DNA from: Anastatus disparis
Lineage: Eukaryota > Arthropoda > Insecta > Hymenoptera > Eupelmidae
NCBI GenBank assembly: GCA_017163975.1
Contig: JAFFSR010000218.1
Location: forward strand, 8,559,501 to 8,623,500
Length of the DNA stretch: 64,000 bases
Reading direction: 5' to 3'
Part shown: one piece after another, positions 39,598 through 52,323 of the stretch
How positions within the stretch are numbered: the first letter of the stretch is position 1
Layout: each line of letters opens with the position of its first letter
Made by a program: the position numbers and the translations under genes
The notes under the pieces: generated by a model
Seen by the model: only the letters and a program-made list of their open reading frames with translations
Told to the model about the DNA's origin: nothing
The model's database searches: none

Positions 39598-42500
39598 ATG
39601 TCCGGGAACAGCCTAGAGGCTGGCCACACTTATCAATATTTAGGACCTGCTGGTCGGGATACTTTGCATTGGTTAACGAGAATAAAATTGCCGAAATTTA
39701 TTATTCTAGTCTTGGTGCTATTATGTATTATACCACTTTTCACTCATTACTACCTATCCAAGGTGAGATTTGATTTTTTTGTTTATCGTTTGTTAATAAT
39801 CTTATGTACTTGCATAAAATTTCATTTTATTGTATTTAGTTTGAGTTTTTATTGTATTGCTTTATTCTTAAGTTCACATTGTTCTAATACTTCATTAGTA
39901 AAATTTTGTATATTTATTATCTGCAGGTAGAGACAGATTTATCAAACCTGGATATTCATCAAACTCGTACCAAACTGGAAGGTTTTCACGACTTTACATC
40001 GATGAGGGCGGCTGATTTGAAGCTTCGTATAGAAGAGATGTTACGTATAAAACAATCAGTCAGTAATGAATTAAGAGAGCTTGAAGCTAAACGCCGTAAG
40101 CTCCATTCAGATGTCAGTGGTTTGACGCAACAAATAGATGAATTAAAACAGGAATTGTTGCATCAACAAATGGATTTGGATAGATTAAAAATTAGTGTAG
40201 TACAAGCTCAAGCAGCTCAAAGAGAAGCTGTAGAGCATAATACGCCAGAATTAGCACCACCAAAGAGAATCTTAAGTAATTCTATTCCAGAAGTGCTTCC
40301 TTCTAATCCAAATTCAAGATCATGCAGAATGTTTAATTGTTTTGATCATAGTCGTTGTGCTTTGACCAGTGGCTTCCCTGTGTATCTTTATGAACCTGAT
40401 GAATTTCCAGTAGTTAATAATGGTTGGGATATTGATGGATTTTTAAAAACTTATATTAAGTCTACTTTAGGTAAATAATCTTTTTGTTTATCAAATATTT
40501 CTTTCAATCAAATTTTTATAATTTTTCAAATCAATTCCAAATAATATTTGAAATATCCAAACTTTTAGGTTACAATCCACACTTGACTGGAGATCCAGCA
40601 GAAGCTTGTATATACATTGTTCTTGTTGGTGAAGCGTTAGCTGTATCACAAAGCAATGTAAACTCTAAAAATCCATTAGATATCAAAAAATTACAATCAC
40701 TTCCCTATTGGGGAGGCGATGGTAGAAATCATATACTATTAAATCTTGCACGTAGAGATTTATCAGCCGACTCTGGAAATTTATTTGATAATGTAGATAC
40801 TGGCCGTGCCATTATAGTTCAATCTACATTTTACAGAGAAGCTTTTAGAGAAAGTTTTGATTTAATTGTACCACCAATATTAGGTCCTCCAGGTGGTGAT
40901 ATCTGGCAAGAATGTGCACACATGTTACCAGCACGAAGAAAGTTCCTTTTATCATTCCAAGGTAAATAACTAATGAAAAATTTAATTTCATAATTTAATG
41001 TGATTTAAAATTAAATTTTTTAGTATATGTTTAATAGATATTTATAAAATAAAATATAATTCAAAAATTTCATTTTAGGGGAAATGAGAGCACTAAAGTC
41101 ATCATCTACTACTCATCAAGTTGATGATGCAGAATTAGATATAGAAAGAGTATCTCTGGATGAAAATAATTTAGACAATTTTATCATTCAACATCTAAAA
41201 GATATGAGCAACGGAGCAACTTTAGATAAATTTTTTATACAATTTGAATGCATTCCAGCATCAGAAGAAAAAAGAGTCAATGAGGTCTTAGATTGGTCTC
41301 TTTGTGGTACTGACTCATCAAGAAAAGCAATTTTAAAAGAATCAACATTTGCATTAATTCTTGCACCTAGTAATGTTAGCTTTTTATCTACTGCCTTGAT
41401 GCAGGCTAGATTATACGAAGCATTAAGATCAGGTGCCATACCTGTTATACTTGGAGGTGACAGAGTAGAACTTAGCTACAAAGAAGTTATCGCCTGGCGG
41501 AGGGCTGCTTTATTTTTGCCAAAAGTAAATTTTTCTTTTATTTTATGATTTTCATAAAAAATTAAATCCAACAAAAATGAATTTTTTGTTTCTTCTTTAG
41601 GCCAGAGTTACAGAAATGCATTTTCTATTAAGAGCCGTTCCTGATAATGATATATTAACAATGAGAAGACAAGGAAGGCTTATATGGGAAAGATATTTTG
41701 GCACTGCGCAAAATGTCGTTGATACAATTGTTGCCATACTCAGAACTCGATTAGGTATTCCTCCCTTACCAGCTATGCAGTCTCCGAGCCCAAGTGTTTT
41801 TAATTCAAGTTTTGTGGTCAGTTTACACATTTGATTTGTGAATTTAAAGCCACATATAATTTAAACTTTTTTTTTATTTTTTAATTGTATGAAATTTATG
41901 TATTTCAGCCTTTAAGATCTGACGCTATTATAGCGGAATCCGAAGCTGAAGAGAATTTGGGACCATTAGAGCCGCCATACCCATCTCCAGCTTACAAAAG
42001 AAATTATACAATATTGTTAGTGCAAGGCTATGAAATGTGGAACGATTGGATTGACCCATTCAATTTGTACCCACAATTGCCATTTGACACTGTTTTTCCC
42101 AGTGATGCAAAATTCATTGGTAAAAATAAGATATTTTCATAATTTTTTTTATAAATAAATTACATTCAAATTTTAAACATGTAATTTAACTTTTAATAGG
42201 CTCAGAAGTAGGATTCCGACCAATAAATAAAGGTGCTGGTGGCGCAGGAAAGGAATTTAGCGAATCACTTGGTGGAAATCATCCACGAGAACAATTTACT
42301 ATTGTGATGCTCACATATGAAAGAGAACAAGTCTTGATTAATTCGTTAGCTCGTCTTTATGGTCTACCATATCTTAATAAAGTTATTGTTGTTTGGAATA
42401 GTCCAAAACCACCTATGGAAGATTTAAGGTGGCCCGATATTGGAGTTCCTATCCACGTGAGTTAAAATTTTATAAATTTTTTCAAATATAATATTTATGT

Positions 42501-43532
42501 TTATATTATTAAATAACAATCAATCATGATTCTAGGTTGTGAAAACCAAAAGAAATAGTTTAAACAACAGGTTTCTGCCATTCGATGCAATTGAAACAGA
42601 AGCTGTTTTGTCTGTTGATGATGATGCGCACTTGAGGCACGATGAAATAATGTTTGGATTTAGGTAAATAATCTTTTAAGAAGAAATATATTTTTACTCA
42701 AAGTCAACTTTCAATTTGAAATATAATAAAATTAATTACCAATTCCAGAGTTTGGAGAGAACACAGAGATAGAGTTGTTGGTTTTCCAGGCCGTTTTCAT
42801 GCCTGGGATCCAAATTTTCATAATGCTTGGAATTATAATTCCAACTATTCCTGTGAACTTTCAATGGTATTAACGGGCGCCGCATTTATCCATAAACATT
42901 ATACATATTTGTACACTCATTGGTTGCCCCAAGCAATTAGAGACAAAGTTGATGAATACATGAATTGTGAAGATTTAGCGATGAATTTTTTAGTATCGCA
43001 TATTACGAGGAAACCGCCAGTAAAGGTACGGTTCAATTTATATCAAAAGATTGTAATATTTACTTAAATACAGACTTTAAAATACAATTCATACAATTTT
43101 AGTAAGTTTACAAATTTTTCTTAAAATAAAATAATAAATAAATTTGCAATGTTATTGTAAAATATAATTGTCAAAAAATATTTTAAAAATTTTATTAAGA
43201 ATATTAAAAAATAAAACAAAATAATATAAATATTTTTTTATTGTTCAGGTTACTTCACGATGGACATTCAGGTGTCCAGGTTGTCCAGTATCATTATCAG
43301 AAGATGATTCTCATTTTCAAGAAAGGCATAAATGCATGAACTTTTTCTCCCAAGTAAGTACTTTAATCCAAATTCTAAAATAACAATGTATTTATTTATC
43401 AATAATCAATTGAAACAATTTTTATAGGTATTTGGATACATGCCTCTGTTGAATACGCAATACCGCGCCGATTCTATACTTTTCAAAACGAGAATACCAC
43501 ACGACAAGCAAAAGTGTTTCAAATTTATATAA
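39598..43532 (+). CDS. botv: Exostosin-like glycosyltransferase (brother of tout-velu / EXTL3), complete
   Basis: Golgi type II membrane enzyme that adds the first GlcNAc to the proteoglycan linker to start heparan sulphate chains. Exons: 39598-39762, 39927-40470, 40569-40961, 41079-41524, 41601-41816, 41909-42119, 42200-42456, 42536-42663, 42749-43025, 43249-43353, 43428-43532 (2847 nt, 948 residues; EXTL3 is about 919, fly Botv slightly longer). Visible: a short cytosolic N-terminus, signal anchor at residues 34-52, a coiled-coil stem near 80-140, an exostosin domain from about 190 ([51 protein letters not shown]), and a GT64 domain from about 665 with [25 protein letters not shown] and the metal-binding VDDDAH (Asp772-774), then [12 protein letters not shown]. 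The GT64 domain is the catalytic one in EXTL3. Poly(A) signals at 43723-43728 and 43910-43915. Confidence 0.97.
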
Positions 43533-46500
43533 ATACTGAATTCTAAACTTAATAATAATCAAATCAAAATGTATAGTCGGAGAGAACGTGATAAAGAGAA
43601 TTTTATAAAACTTTTTTATGTAAATATGTAGGTAACGTAGCGATGTCCATATGTACGTATTTGTTATTTAATCAAATTTTTAAATGAATTTTTGAGGCCA
43701 TAATAATTACAAATAATTTATCAATAAAGTATAATTAATTACTATTATGACATCTGAAAAATGAACAAAAGACTAAGTATATTCGACAATCTTTGAACTT
43801 TTTTAATTTACGTATCTTTTTTATTGGCCACGCTAACCCGCGAAACAGTGCCAAAATGGTATTATGAATGAATCATGTATAACTGAGTAAATTGTGTAAT
43901 ATAATGTTGAATAAATGTAAATAGGATATTATAAAAGCAGCTATTTATATCTAAGTTTAATGTAAGAACAAACGCGAAAATGCGTATAACTTGTAAAGAT
44001 TATTGTTAAAGTTATAAACTGAATAACGTCGTTATATATTGTCTTCTTCATGATCATGCTTTTTTAAAATAATCTGAAAATAGTTTTTACCCAAAATGAT
44101 AAGATTTCTGTTAACAAGTTAAAATATTGAAAAAATATTTTAAAATTTTTATTGACTTTCTAGACTTTTAATTTAATAAGTTCTAAAATAACAAAATAGT
44201 GTTATTCAAATTATTAAAATAATAGCGTGTGGATGCATAATATCATGTATTTGTTTACCCGTGTTTTATACGAAAACTATCTTAAACTTTAATATTCTCT
44301 ACGTATTTTTATTATTATTGTTTATATTAACTACTTATCTTTAGAAACAAAATTAAAACGATCAAATTGTACATTATACAATGTTTGGAAGCAATTTTAA
44401 AAATGTATTTTATCTTGGTGTAAACTACGTAGAAATTTTAATTTTAAACTTAAATCGATTTTTAATAAATACTGTGCCATAAAATTGACTTATTTATTTT
44501 TGCTTTTCCTAAAATTGTTATAATTTAGACATTTATGAATAATTGTATTATACTTTTTTATTTACTTATATGGTTATAAAGTTAAAAAATATACAAATAA
44601 CCATCAGTACAGCTATGAAAATATAATTAGCCAAAAATACCACCTAATAAGGAAAAAAATCAAACTTCGTACAAATTCAGTAGATATAGTTGAGTACAGT
44701 CAGACTAATTATATTTTTCTCCTTCAATTAATAATTTTTTAATGATAGCTTTAAAAATTATTAAGTTCATAAAGTTTATATTTTTGAATTAAAAAAAAAT
44801 AAACAATCAATTTGAAACATGAAAAAAGGCCTTTAAAGAAATATCGCGTAATTTGCATACTTGTTGCACAAGATCATAAAATTCTTATTATCCAATACAA
44901 GAATATCTCATTAAAATTCATAACAATCATTACATAAAACATTTCAAAATTTAAAAATTAACATCCAACACCCAAATCCAAAATTGAATCTTTAAAAATA
45001 GAACGAAAGAGGAAAGTTTTGAAAAATTAAATCCCCCAAAAGAGGTTTCGAAACAAGCTTATATACATTTTGAATCAATCTATCTGGTACACGTGCACCT
45101 GGAAACATATAATCATTTTTCGCGCGCGCTCTAAAAATATCAACTCGACAGGTGTCCAGGGTAAGAAAGAGCTTGCGCGCCGGGTGTTTGTATATGTGTA
45201 CTAGGAGTGGGGAAAAATGAGATAGATATTCGAAAAGCCTCTCTCTTCTCTCTCCATCTCTTCTTTTTACTATTTCGTTGGATCAATAAGCCAAGCTTAT
45301 GTTGTGACGTAAGCTTGGATCGGCCTTTCTCATTGGTTACGTTAACTTGCCGCATAGCCCATTACTTATTAAGTTCGAGTCTTGAGTTTCTATCATATGA
45401 ATGGACTGCTCCTTTTCTTTACTTAAGCGTACAACATAACCTCAAATCTTATAAAATTATTTATCATAACCTCAAATGTCTCATTAACAAATATTACTTA
45501 AAAATAATACTTTTACGTATATCAACTAGTGTAAGTTTAAATAATAAAAAAAGATCAAATAAAAAAATTTAAAAAACAACCCTTATTCAAAAGCACCGCG
45601 CTCTCGTGCCCATTATATAGGGGGAAGCCGGGGAAAGTTGAAAATTCATCTTGCGCGCGCATCCCTTTCATCGTACAAGGTGTCATATAGATAGCGCGCT
45701 AAGCCAAAAAGCTCTGACAGGTAACGTAACTGCTACTATCACGCACACTTAAAAAAAAGGAATCCATTCGTAACATGGTGGGCCCCCGGTATGGCAAAAG
45801 CCCATCGCGCTTCTTCCTTCAATCGTCCTTATTATGTGCATTTAATAATTTTGCCTCTAAATGTTAAACAATAACTGACGAAGATATAGCAACGATTATA
45901 AGAGTTACAAAAAGATAAGACATTACAAGGTACACACAAGCAACGATAATTAGACGAAAATTAATAAGAAAAATAAATAAATTTACGGACGGACAACGCC
46001 TTTAATCAAAGACGATATTTTCCAATTGGATCCTGGATAATTTATACGTGAGTGCTTTACATGTCATATATATATACGCGTTACATATATATATGAATCT
46101 AAAAAAAGAAAAAACGTAAATTCAAGAACAGGATCTGTTTCTTTCATACTGTGAAATCATAGTGGTGAATGCATAAACAAGAGGATATTATTTAAAAAAA
46201 TAAAAAAAAAAAACGTGTGTACATGTATATATATATATACGTATAGAAAATTTATTGGCAAAGGAGAAAATAAGAAGTAGAGGAAGAAGAATAAGGAAAA
46301 GAGCCACAAGTAGAAAAGGGGCGTTTCGGTCGGACGCTCGGCAGCTGCGTTACAACTCTACACATATACACGTATATCCGTACATTTATACAAATGTATG
46401 TGCTGGATATATAAAGTAAAAAGAGACAGAATGTGCATTTGACCTCGCGGAGTAAGAAGAAGGCCATTTGGGGGCGCGGACTCGAAAGAGAGAAAAAGAG

Positions 46501-47743
46501 AGAGAGAGGGTGAGAGAGAAGAAGATAGAAATAACGCCGAGGCGCCCTTGCGCGTGCGCGCGCGTGAGGAACGCGTTACTTTGCTTTCCTTTCCCTCTTT
46601 TCAAGATGGTATATGTGTTAACGTTTGTACATTAACACACGTGTGTAGATACATATGTATATTTTCTATACGTACAGAACTTTTAATCTATCTGTACATG
46701 TGCGCGTTTTAAGTGTCCGTCTGTCTGTGTACGTATAATACACACCTACACGTATAAAAAGCGTACTGCGGTTTTACGCGCGTGCCGAAGACCGTGCGCG
46801 CAACGACACTAACGAGTCGATAATACTATATAAATTTCTAAATAGTATCGTTTTTTTTTTTTATATATGTACACATATATTTGCTCGTTTAATTTAACCT
46901 TTTAATCATTAATCATTGACTGGTGGATGCTCGCAAGTACAATACATAACGATATTTTTGTAACATCGAAAAGGATTACGTCTGCTTGTTTCGGGGGAAG
47001 ATAATTTGCTTTGCAATAGTGAAGGGAAAGAGAAACAGGTGAGAGAAAGAGAGGAAGAGAAAGAGAGTTGAAAAAGTTATCTTTTTTTTTATTTTGTATG
47101 TATTTGTAGTTCTACACTGGTGGATGATGCGTATATAGAAAGAAGAAGGTAGAAAGGAGGGCTTGCGAGTAGAGCCCGATATCGATCGTGCGCCAGTTTA
47201 CTGCTACAAGTTAAACACAGACATAGACCATCGCGGAAAAAGAGACAGAAATAGAAAAGAAAAAAATGAACTGAGAAGATAAAAAAAAGAGAAAAGTTTA
47301 ATTACATGCAAATCAACGAAACGAAAGGATAAGATTTGAAAAAAAAAAGAAAAAACACAGAAGAGAATAAAAAATCAAAGTGTAAAGAGAAAAATGCAAG
47401 TAACGGATGGTGACGATGTGTTACAATATTATCTTAAGTAGCGATGATTGTCAAAAAATACTCGAATCAACAGCTGCTGCTTCATCGTCGTTATACAAAC
47501 GGCGAGATAAGCAACGGCAAATTAAATCTAACAGCAAGAGTAACAATTACGGTAAAAGCGAATTATTCAAGCTCGGAAAAAGTATTTGACAGGTTGTCGT
47601 CGCGGTTACCACGACGGCTACCACCAGCTGCTGGCGGATGACTCGTTTAATGTATCATTATCAGCGCATAAGCAACTTTATTAATATTGTTGCAATTGCA
47701 GCTGTTTTAACTTTTATTAAAACTGGTGGCGGTTATTATCATA
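43533..47743. other. botv 3' UTR, spacer and Rim promoter/leader region
   Basis: 43533 to about 43930 is probably botv 3' UTR (AATAAA at 43723 and 43910). 45100-47640 is richer in CG dinucleotides and simple repeats (GCGCGCGC runs near 45125, 45650 and 46555; GA runs at 46486-46530 and 47040-47068), as expected of the Rim promoter and 5' leader. Frames at 47407-47589 and from 47638 would be upstream ORFs if this stretch is transcribed. No other gene supported. Confidence 0.55.
46486..46530. repeat. GA-rich repeat upstream of Rim
   Basis: Nearly pure purine run of GAGAGA units. In flies such GAGA tracts in promoters bind GAGA factor; that function is inferred, not shown. Confidence 0.65.
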
Positions 47744-50700
47744 ATGGAGGATATGCCGGATTTATCACATCTAACGCCCGAAGAGAGGCGACACATAGAA
47801 AGTGTTATGATGAGACAGAAACAAGAGGAGGAAAATCAAAACGAAATTATGAGGTAAACCTTAATTACCATTTTTATTTTATTTTTTTTTTTGAAAAATT
47901 GCTTAAAAGATGTAGCTTTAGAATTTAAGAAACAATAAAAAAAACGTACTTTATTCGAAGTGACTCACTTTTTACGCTCGAAATCGTACGTTTTATTGCT
48001 GTACGACATTTGAATATTGGCACATATTACAATTTCTTATCCGTTTGCGTTATTTATATTGGCAAAACTAGCTTGTATTATCTCGTATGAACATTAATGT
48101 GACTAAATTGATTGGTTTTAAATTTTTATCACAAGCATCGTAATTTTCGTGTGCTTGCATCATCAAATATACACTATTGCATTAAAATTTAATAGTTTAG
48201 TAATCAATGTGTTTATTTATGATATTGATTGTGTGAACATTTTGATAAATTAGCTTAAAAACTTAGTTTTTTTAAAGCTAATATTGAACTTTCTTTGAAA
48301 ATTAGCATACAAGTAGATGTGTGTCGAGTGTAGTCAGACGCGGCTATTTTTATTCCAAATTAAAAGCTGTGTTAATTTTTAATAGTAGAATTTCTTAACC
48401 AAGCTGATAAGTTTAGAAACTGATTGTTGAGAGATACGTAATTTGTAATAAAGTTTTAAATAAAGCCACTAATTTGATAATAATATAGGTTAGGTTATAC
48501 ATTATTCTTGGTCGAAAATAATTAATTTTATAAAATTTAATCATTACTATTCTAGTCAGAATGACTTTCATTTCATAAGTGAAAAAATACGTAGATTGAA
48601 ATTTCAAAAAAGGAAAAATTTTCAACTTTAACTTCATCAAAACTGATTAATTTTTGAAGAAGAATAAAAAATCAAAAGAAAGAGGCAAAAATGAGTTAAA
48701 TGAAAATGTCAATATAATAAAAGGGAAATGATTGAAACGTGAAATATATATTCAGCATTTTCATAATTAATACTTTCCATGCCTACGTCCATAAACTGTC
48801 TGGAACATTACTCCGAGTATTGATTATTGATGAGGAATCGTATAGTGCGGGCCCTGTATATACGCACATTGGCTTCAATTTTATTAGCCAATCATACTTT
48901 ATTTTTGTTTATTATTAAACATCTGTTTCAATTAATTTTTATTGCCTTTAATAAATTTTTATATTGCTTTATAATAAATGGCTTTTATCATCAAAATTTA
49001 TAAGATTTTTAAAATAAAATTATTTTTATACATGATTTTAATACTGAGAATGTTTAAAATCTGTTATTTAGCTAATTTTCAGCTAATTTTTAGCTATTAT
49101 TTTGTAATAAAAATTTATTCATTTTGCCAGTTAATTAATCCATGAAAATTGACAGTTAATCAAAATCAGGAGATTACTAAATTATTCTATTTTTAAAAAA
49201 TTTAATAAATTATTAGAAAATTTTAACACTTTACCATTATAAATTATATTTTTTATTCCTTGTTGAGGAAATACGCGTGCCAAAGATTATTTAAATAGAT
49301 AATCTACTTGAGAAGCTGGCGCAACAGTTTTCATATACAAAATACATATACTTAAGCTATATACAGTTTTGTACATAATAAGGTACTTTGAATCTCTAGT
49401 AGAAATTACATCATTTACACGATACTTTATTTTTTTTTTTTTAAACGGAAATTAGCTGTTTGGAAAAAATTAATCTTTTTCATGAATTAACTAAGATTTT
49501 AAAGCTTTTATAACAATATGTTGAATGTATAAAAGCTGATTGTTAAAAATTTATTTTAATGTAAAACAGCAATTAATTTTTTATGTGTAGTAAAACGTTT
49601 TTTCTCCACGAAAATTTGAATCCAACAAAATGTCATCTTTGTATTTCATACTTAACATTTTCCTCAGTTCTGAAAATAAATTTAAATCAAAACGTTCTTA
49701 ATAATCTCTCTGCTATCGATTTCCCCAACATTAAAATTCTTACGATACCCAAACCGGTTGTGAATTTAAGAAAACCTTGAATCAACTAAAAATTCTTAAT
49801 TGCTATGAAAAAAAAAGTTAAAAGCGTAACAAGTGATCTGTACACATCCGTTTCTATTTTAAAAACAACCAACCTCTACCTTCAATTCTTTTCTTCCCTC
49901 ATCACCAATCGCTATCATCAAAACTACATTTCTATTTTTTGCTCCCTTCTTCATTTCGCATAATTTGTCATGTTTCACAAAAAAAAACAAGAACCAAGAT
50001 AGAAAAGCTAAAGATCTCGCAATTAATTAACCAACGACCTCGTGATACGATTTAAAAAAAGAAAAAAATAACCCACGATGGGGCTATATTACAAAAATAG
50101 TCAGCGTATAATGTACGCTCTTTTTTTTACAAACGAATCTGCTAATGTCAATCGATAAGACTCGCTCGCTTCTCTTTCGCATGTATATATATATGTGTGT
50201 ATATACGGGCTTGTAAGCGTGCAAAATAAAACGGGAGAAAGAAAGATAAAATATACATATATAAAATTGAAGAAGAAAAAGGAAGCCAAATGTAACATCG
50301 GTGTAGTATATATCGGTTTAGATTACGACTTAGGGGTAGGGTATATACGCGTACGTGTGTACGTATATAGTTGTACGTAAATAAGAACGTTAATTCCAAA
50401 GTAGAGAGAGGGTTTAGTGGAATTGTTTGTCTCTCACTTCCGGTTTTTAAAAGGGATGAGAATAAATGCTTTGTTTATTCGACACTTTTTCATTGACGAA
50501 ATTCATCTATTCTTAATGAAAAATAAAATTTAAAATTTGTTTAATACTTTATTTTCCCATTTTTACAAATGAAATATATCTAATCGCTTTGATCAAAATC
50601 TTCTAGCCATTTTATCATTCAACATGTGTTCCACAAAAATTTCAATCTATGTTTATTTGAAATTTTAATTCGTCCCTCGTATGTTCTCTCTTCGTATATT

Positions 50701-51987
50701 TTTTTTTTTTTTTTTTGATTACGTATATAATAAACATGAATGTACAACAGGTGGGAAACTATCAATATTAAAATCCACAGGGCAATAAATACTTTAAATC
50801 AGAGCGCAACAGCCTAACTGGCAAACTTTTTTAAATAGTCATGAGACGTATTTATTTTACCTTTGATATTTGAAACATTGAAATTTTTAGGCGTTCGTTT
50901 TATTCGTTTTCCGGATATTTTAATATTTGAAAGTTAAAGTGGTGTTATGGAATTCAGTAATTCCTTTTTCTCAAATTAAATTGAATATTTTAATGCTAAT
51001 GTTTGTCGATATTCGATTTCGACTAGTTTTTTTCTATCAAATAGCTAATTTGTAGTTTAAGAAAACGTTTTACTTCCAATGTAATTTCTACTAGAAAAAA
51101 CATTACAATTGATTAAACTTATATCTGAAAATGTTATTAATATGTTTATATTCTAAGATTGCGTCTTTAAAATCAATCAATCGACTGTGAACTGTGAGAA
51201 AGACATTTCATGCAAAAGAATTATTTTATAAATGATTTTTCAAAAATTGTAATATTAAAATATAAACTTCAAAAGAACAAAGCCATTCGTTTTTCAATAA
51301 ATTAAGACCACAGTTGCTTTTCTAATATTAATTTACAAAAAGATCCATTCTTTCTGTAAATTCTATTTGAATTAGATTCTATCTTTATAAAACAAAGCTT
51401 ATTTTCTTCAATAATAAATTTCAGGAAGAGAATTCATGGGGAAAAAAGGTGAACTTCATAAATAAATCTATTTGTAACTGCACTGACTGATTGTATTTTA
51501 AATTTTCCCATGGATGCTCCCAAATAATTCAGAGGAGTAATTGGTGTTTTTTTTTTAATCAACGATATAAAAGCAATTGTAGCCTTGATTTCTTGAATAA
51601 CAAATGATTTTCTTTTTCCAAGTTTACATTCCATACATATTCTACTCTCATATTACTAAAATTAGTGTTTTAAAAATTCATTTATAAAATGACCCCTTTG
51701 AGCGAGAGAATCTCCTTAATATTTCTTGAATAAAAATAAATTTTAAGCTAAACTAAACATTTGTCATTTGAAATTTCAGGCGCAAGCAAAACGAGGTGCA
51801 GATATTAGAAGACACGATAACGCGCGCGCGTACAGAACGATTAAAAAATGCCGGTGTCGATTTAGACGTCACTTGCGAAATATGCCTCAAGACCAAGTTC
51901 GTCGATGGGGTCGGCCACATCTGCAACTACTGCAACGTTAGGTGCTGCGCGCGCTGCGGCGGAAAAGTTTCACTGCGCTCCAATAAG
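47744..51987 (+). CDS. Rim: Rim (Rab3-interacting molecule), first two coding exons (partial at 3' end)
   Basis: Active-zone scaffold that binds Rab3-GTP on synaptic vesicles, Munc13 and calcium channels. Exons: 47744-47853 and 51780-51987 (318 nt, 106 residues), with the gene continuing beyond the window. The start MEDMPDLSHLTPEERRHIES is the conserved RIM N-terminus, followed by the basic/acidic helix MMRQKQEEE and RRKQNEVQILEDTI that binds Rab3. Then comes the first part of the FYVE-type zinc finger: CEICLKTKF, GHICNYCNVRCCARCGGKV, SLRSNK, showing three of its four Cys pairs; the last pair would lie in the next exon. The ATG has an in-frame TAA 36 bases upstream (47708-47710). The junction joins AG at 47853 with GCGC at 51780 in phase. 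No sequence for the rest of the zinc finger was found before 64000. Confidence 0.96.
47854..51779 (+). other. Rim intron 1 (3.9 kb)
   Basis: AT-rich intron with simple repeats near 50190-50240 and a T run near 50700-50716. No exon needed for frame continuity, and none seen. Confidence 0.75.
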
Positions 51988-52096
51988 GTGAGCGACCTAT
52001 AACCAACCGAATTTAAAGGAAAAGAATTATTACCAATCTTTTCTCTTTAATGTACACATGTTTGTTAATTTTTTAGTTTATTAATGGTACGATTAA

Positions 52097-52323
52097 CCCT
52101 TAAACGGCATACTGCGGTTGGGCCTATTTTTTTTAGTAGAAACAGTCTCAACCTAGTGATTTTTTTGAAAATTTTCTGAGAAATCGATTAACGTTTTCTT
52201 TGTTTTAATGAAAAGCATTAATAGGTTTACAATAATTGTTATTAACAAATGATCTTCTTCTGAACATACCAGCTAATCGAAAAATGCACAAATGCAAATT
52301 GACGCTAGTGTGCAGTTTAAGGG
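52097..52323. mobile_element. piggyBac-like MITE (227 bp)
   Basis: The left end begins CCCTTAAACGGCATACTGCG; the reverse complement of the right end begins CCCTTAAACTGCACACTAGC, imperfect terminal inverted repeats of about 20 bp. Flanked by TTAA on the left (52093-52096) and TTGA on the right (52324-52327), fitting piggyBac's TTAA target with one change. Non-coding. Confidence 0.7.

Noticed and set aside
41188..41439. Minus-strand frame inside botv (also 41597-41830 minus)
   Set aside because: Antisense shadow of a strongly conserved botv exon.
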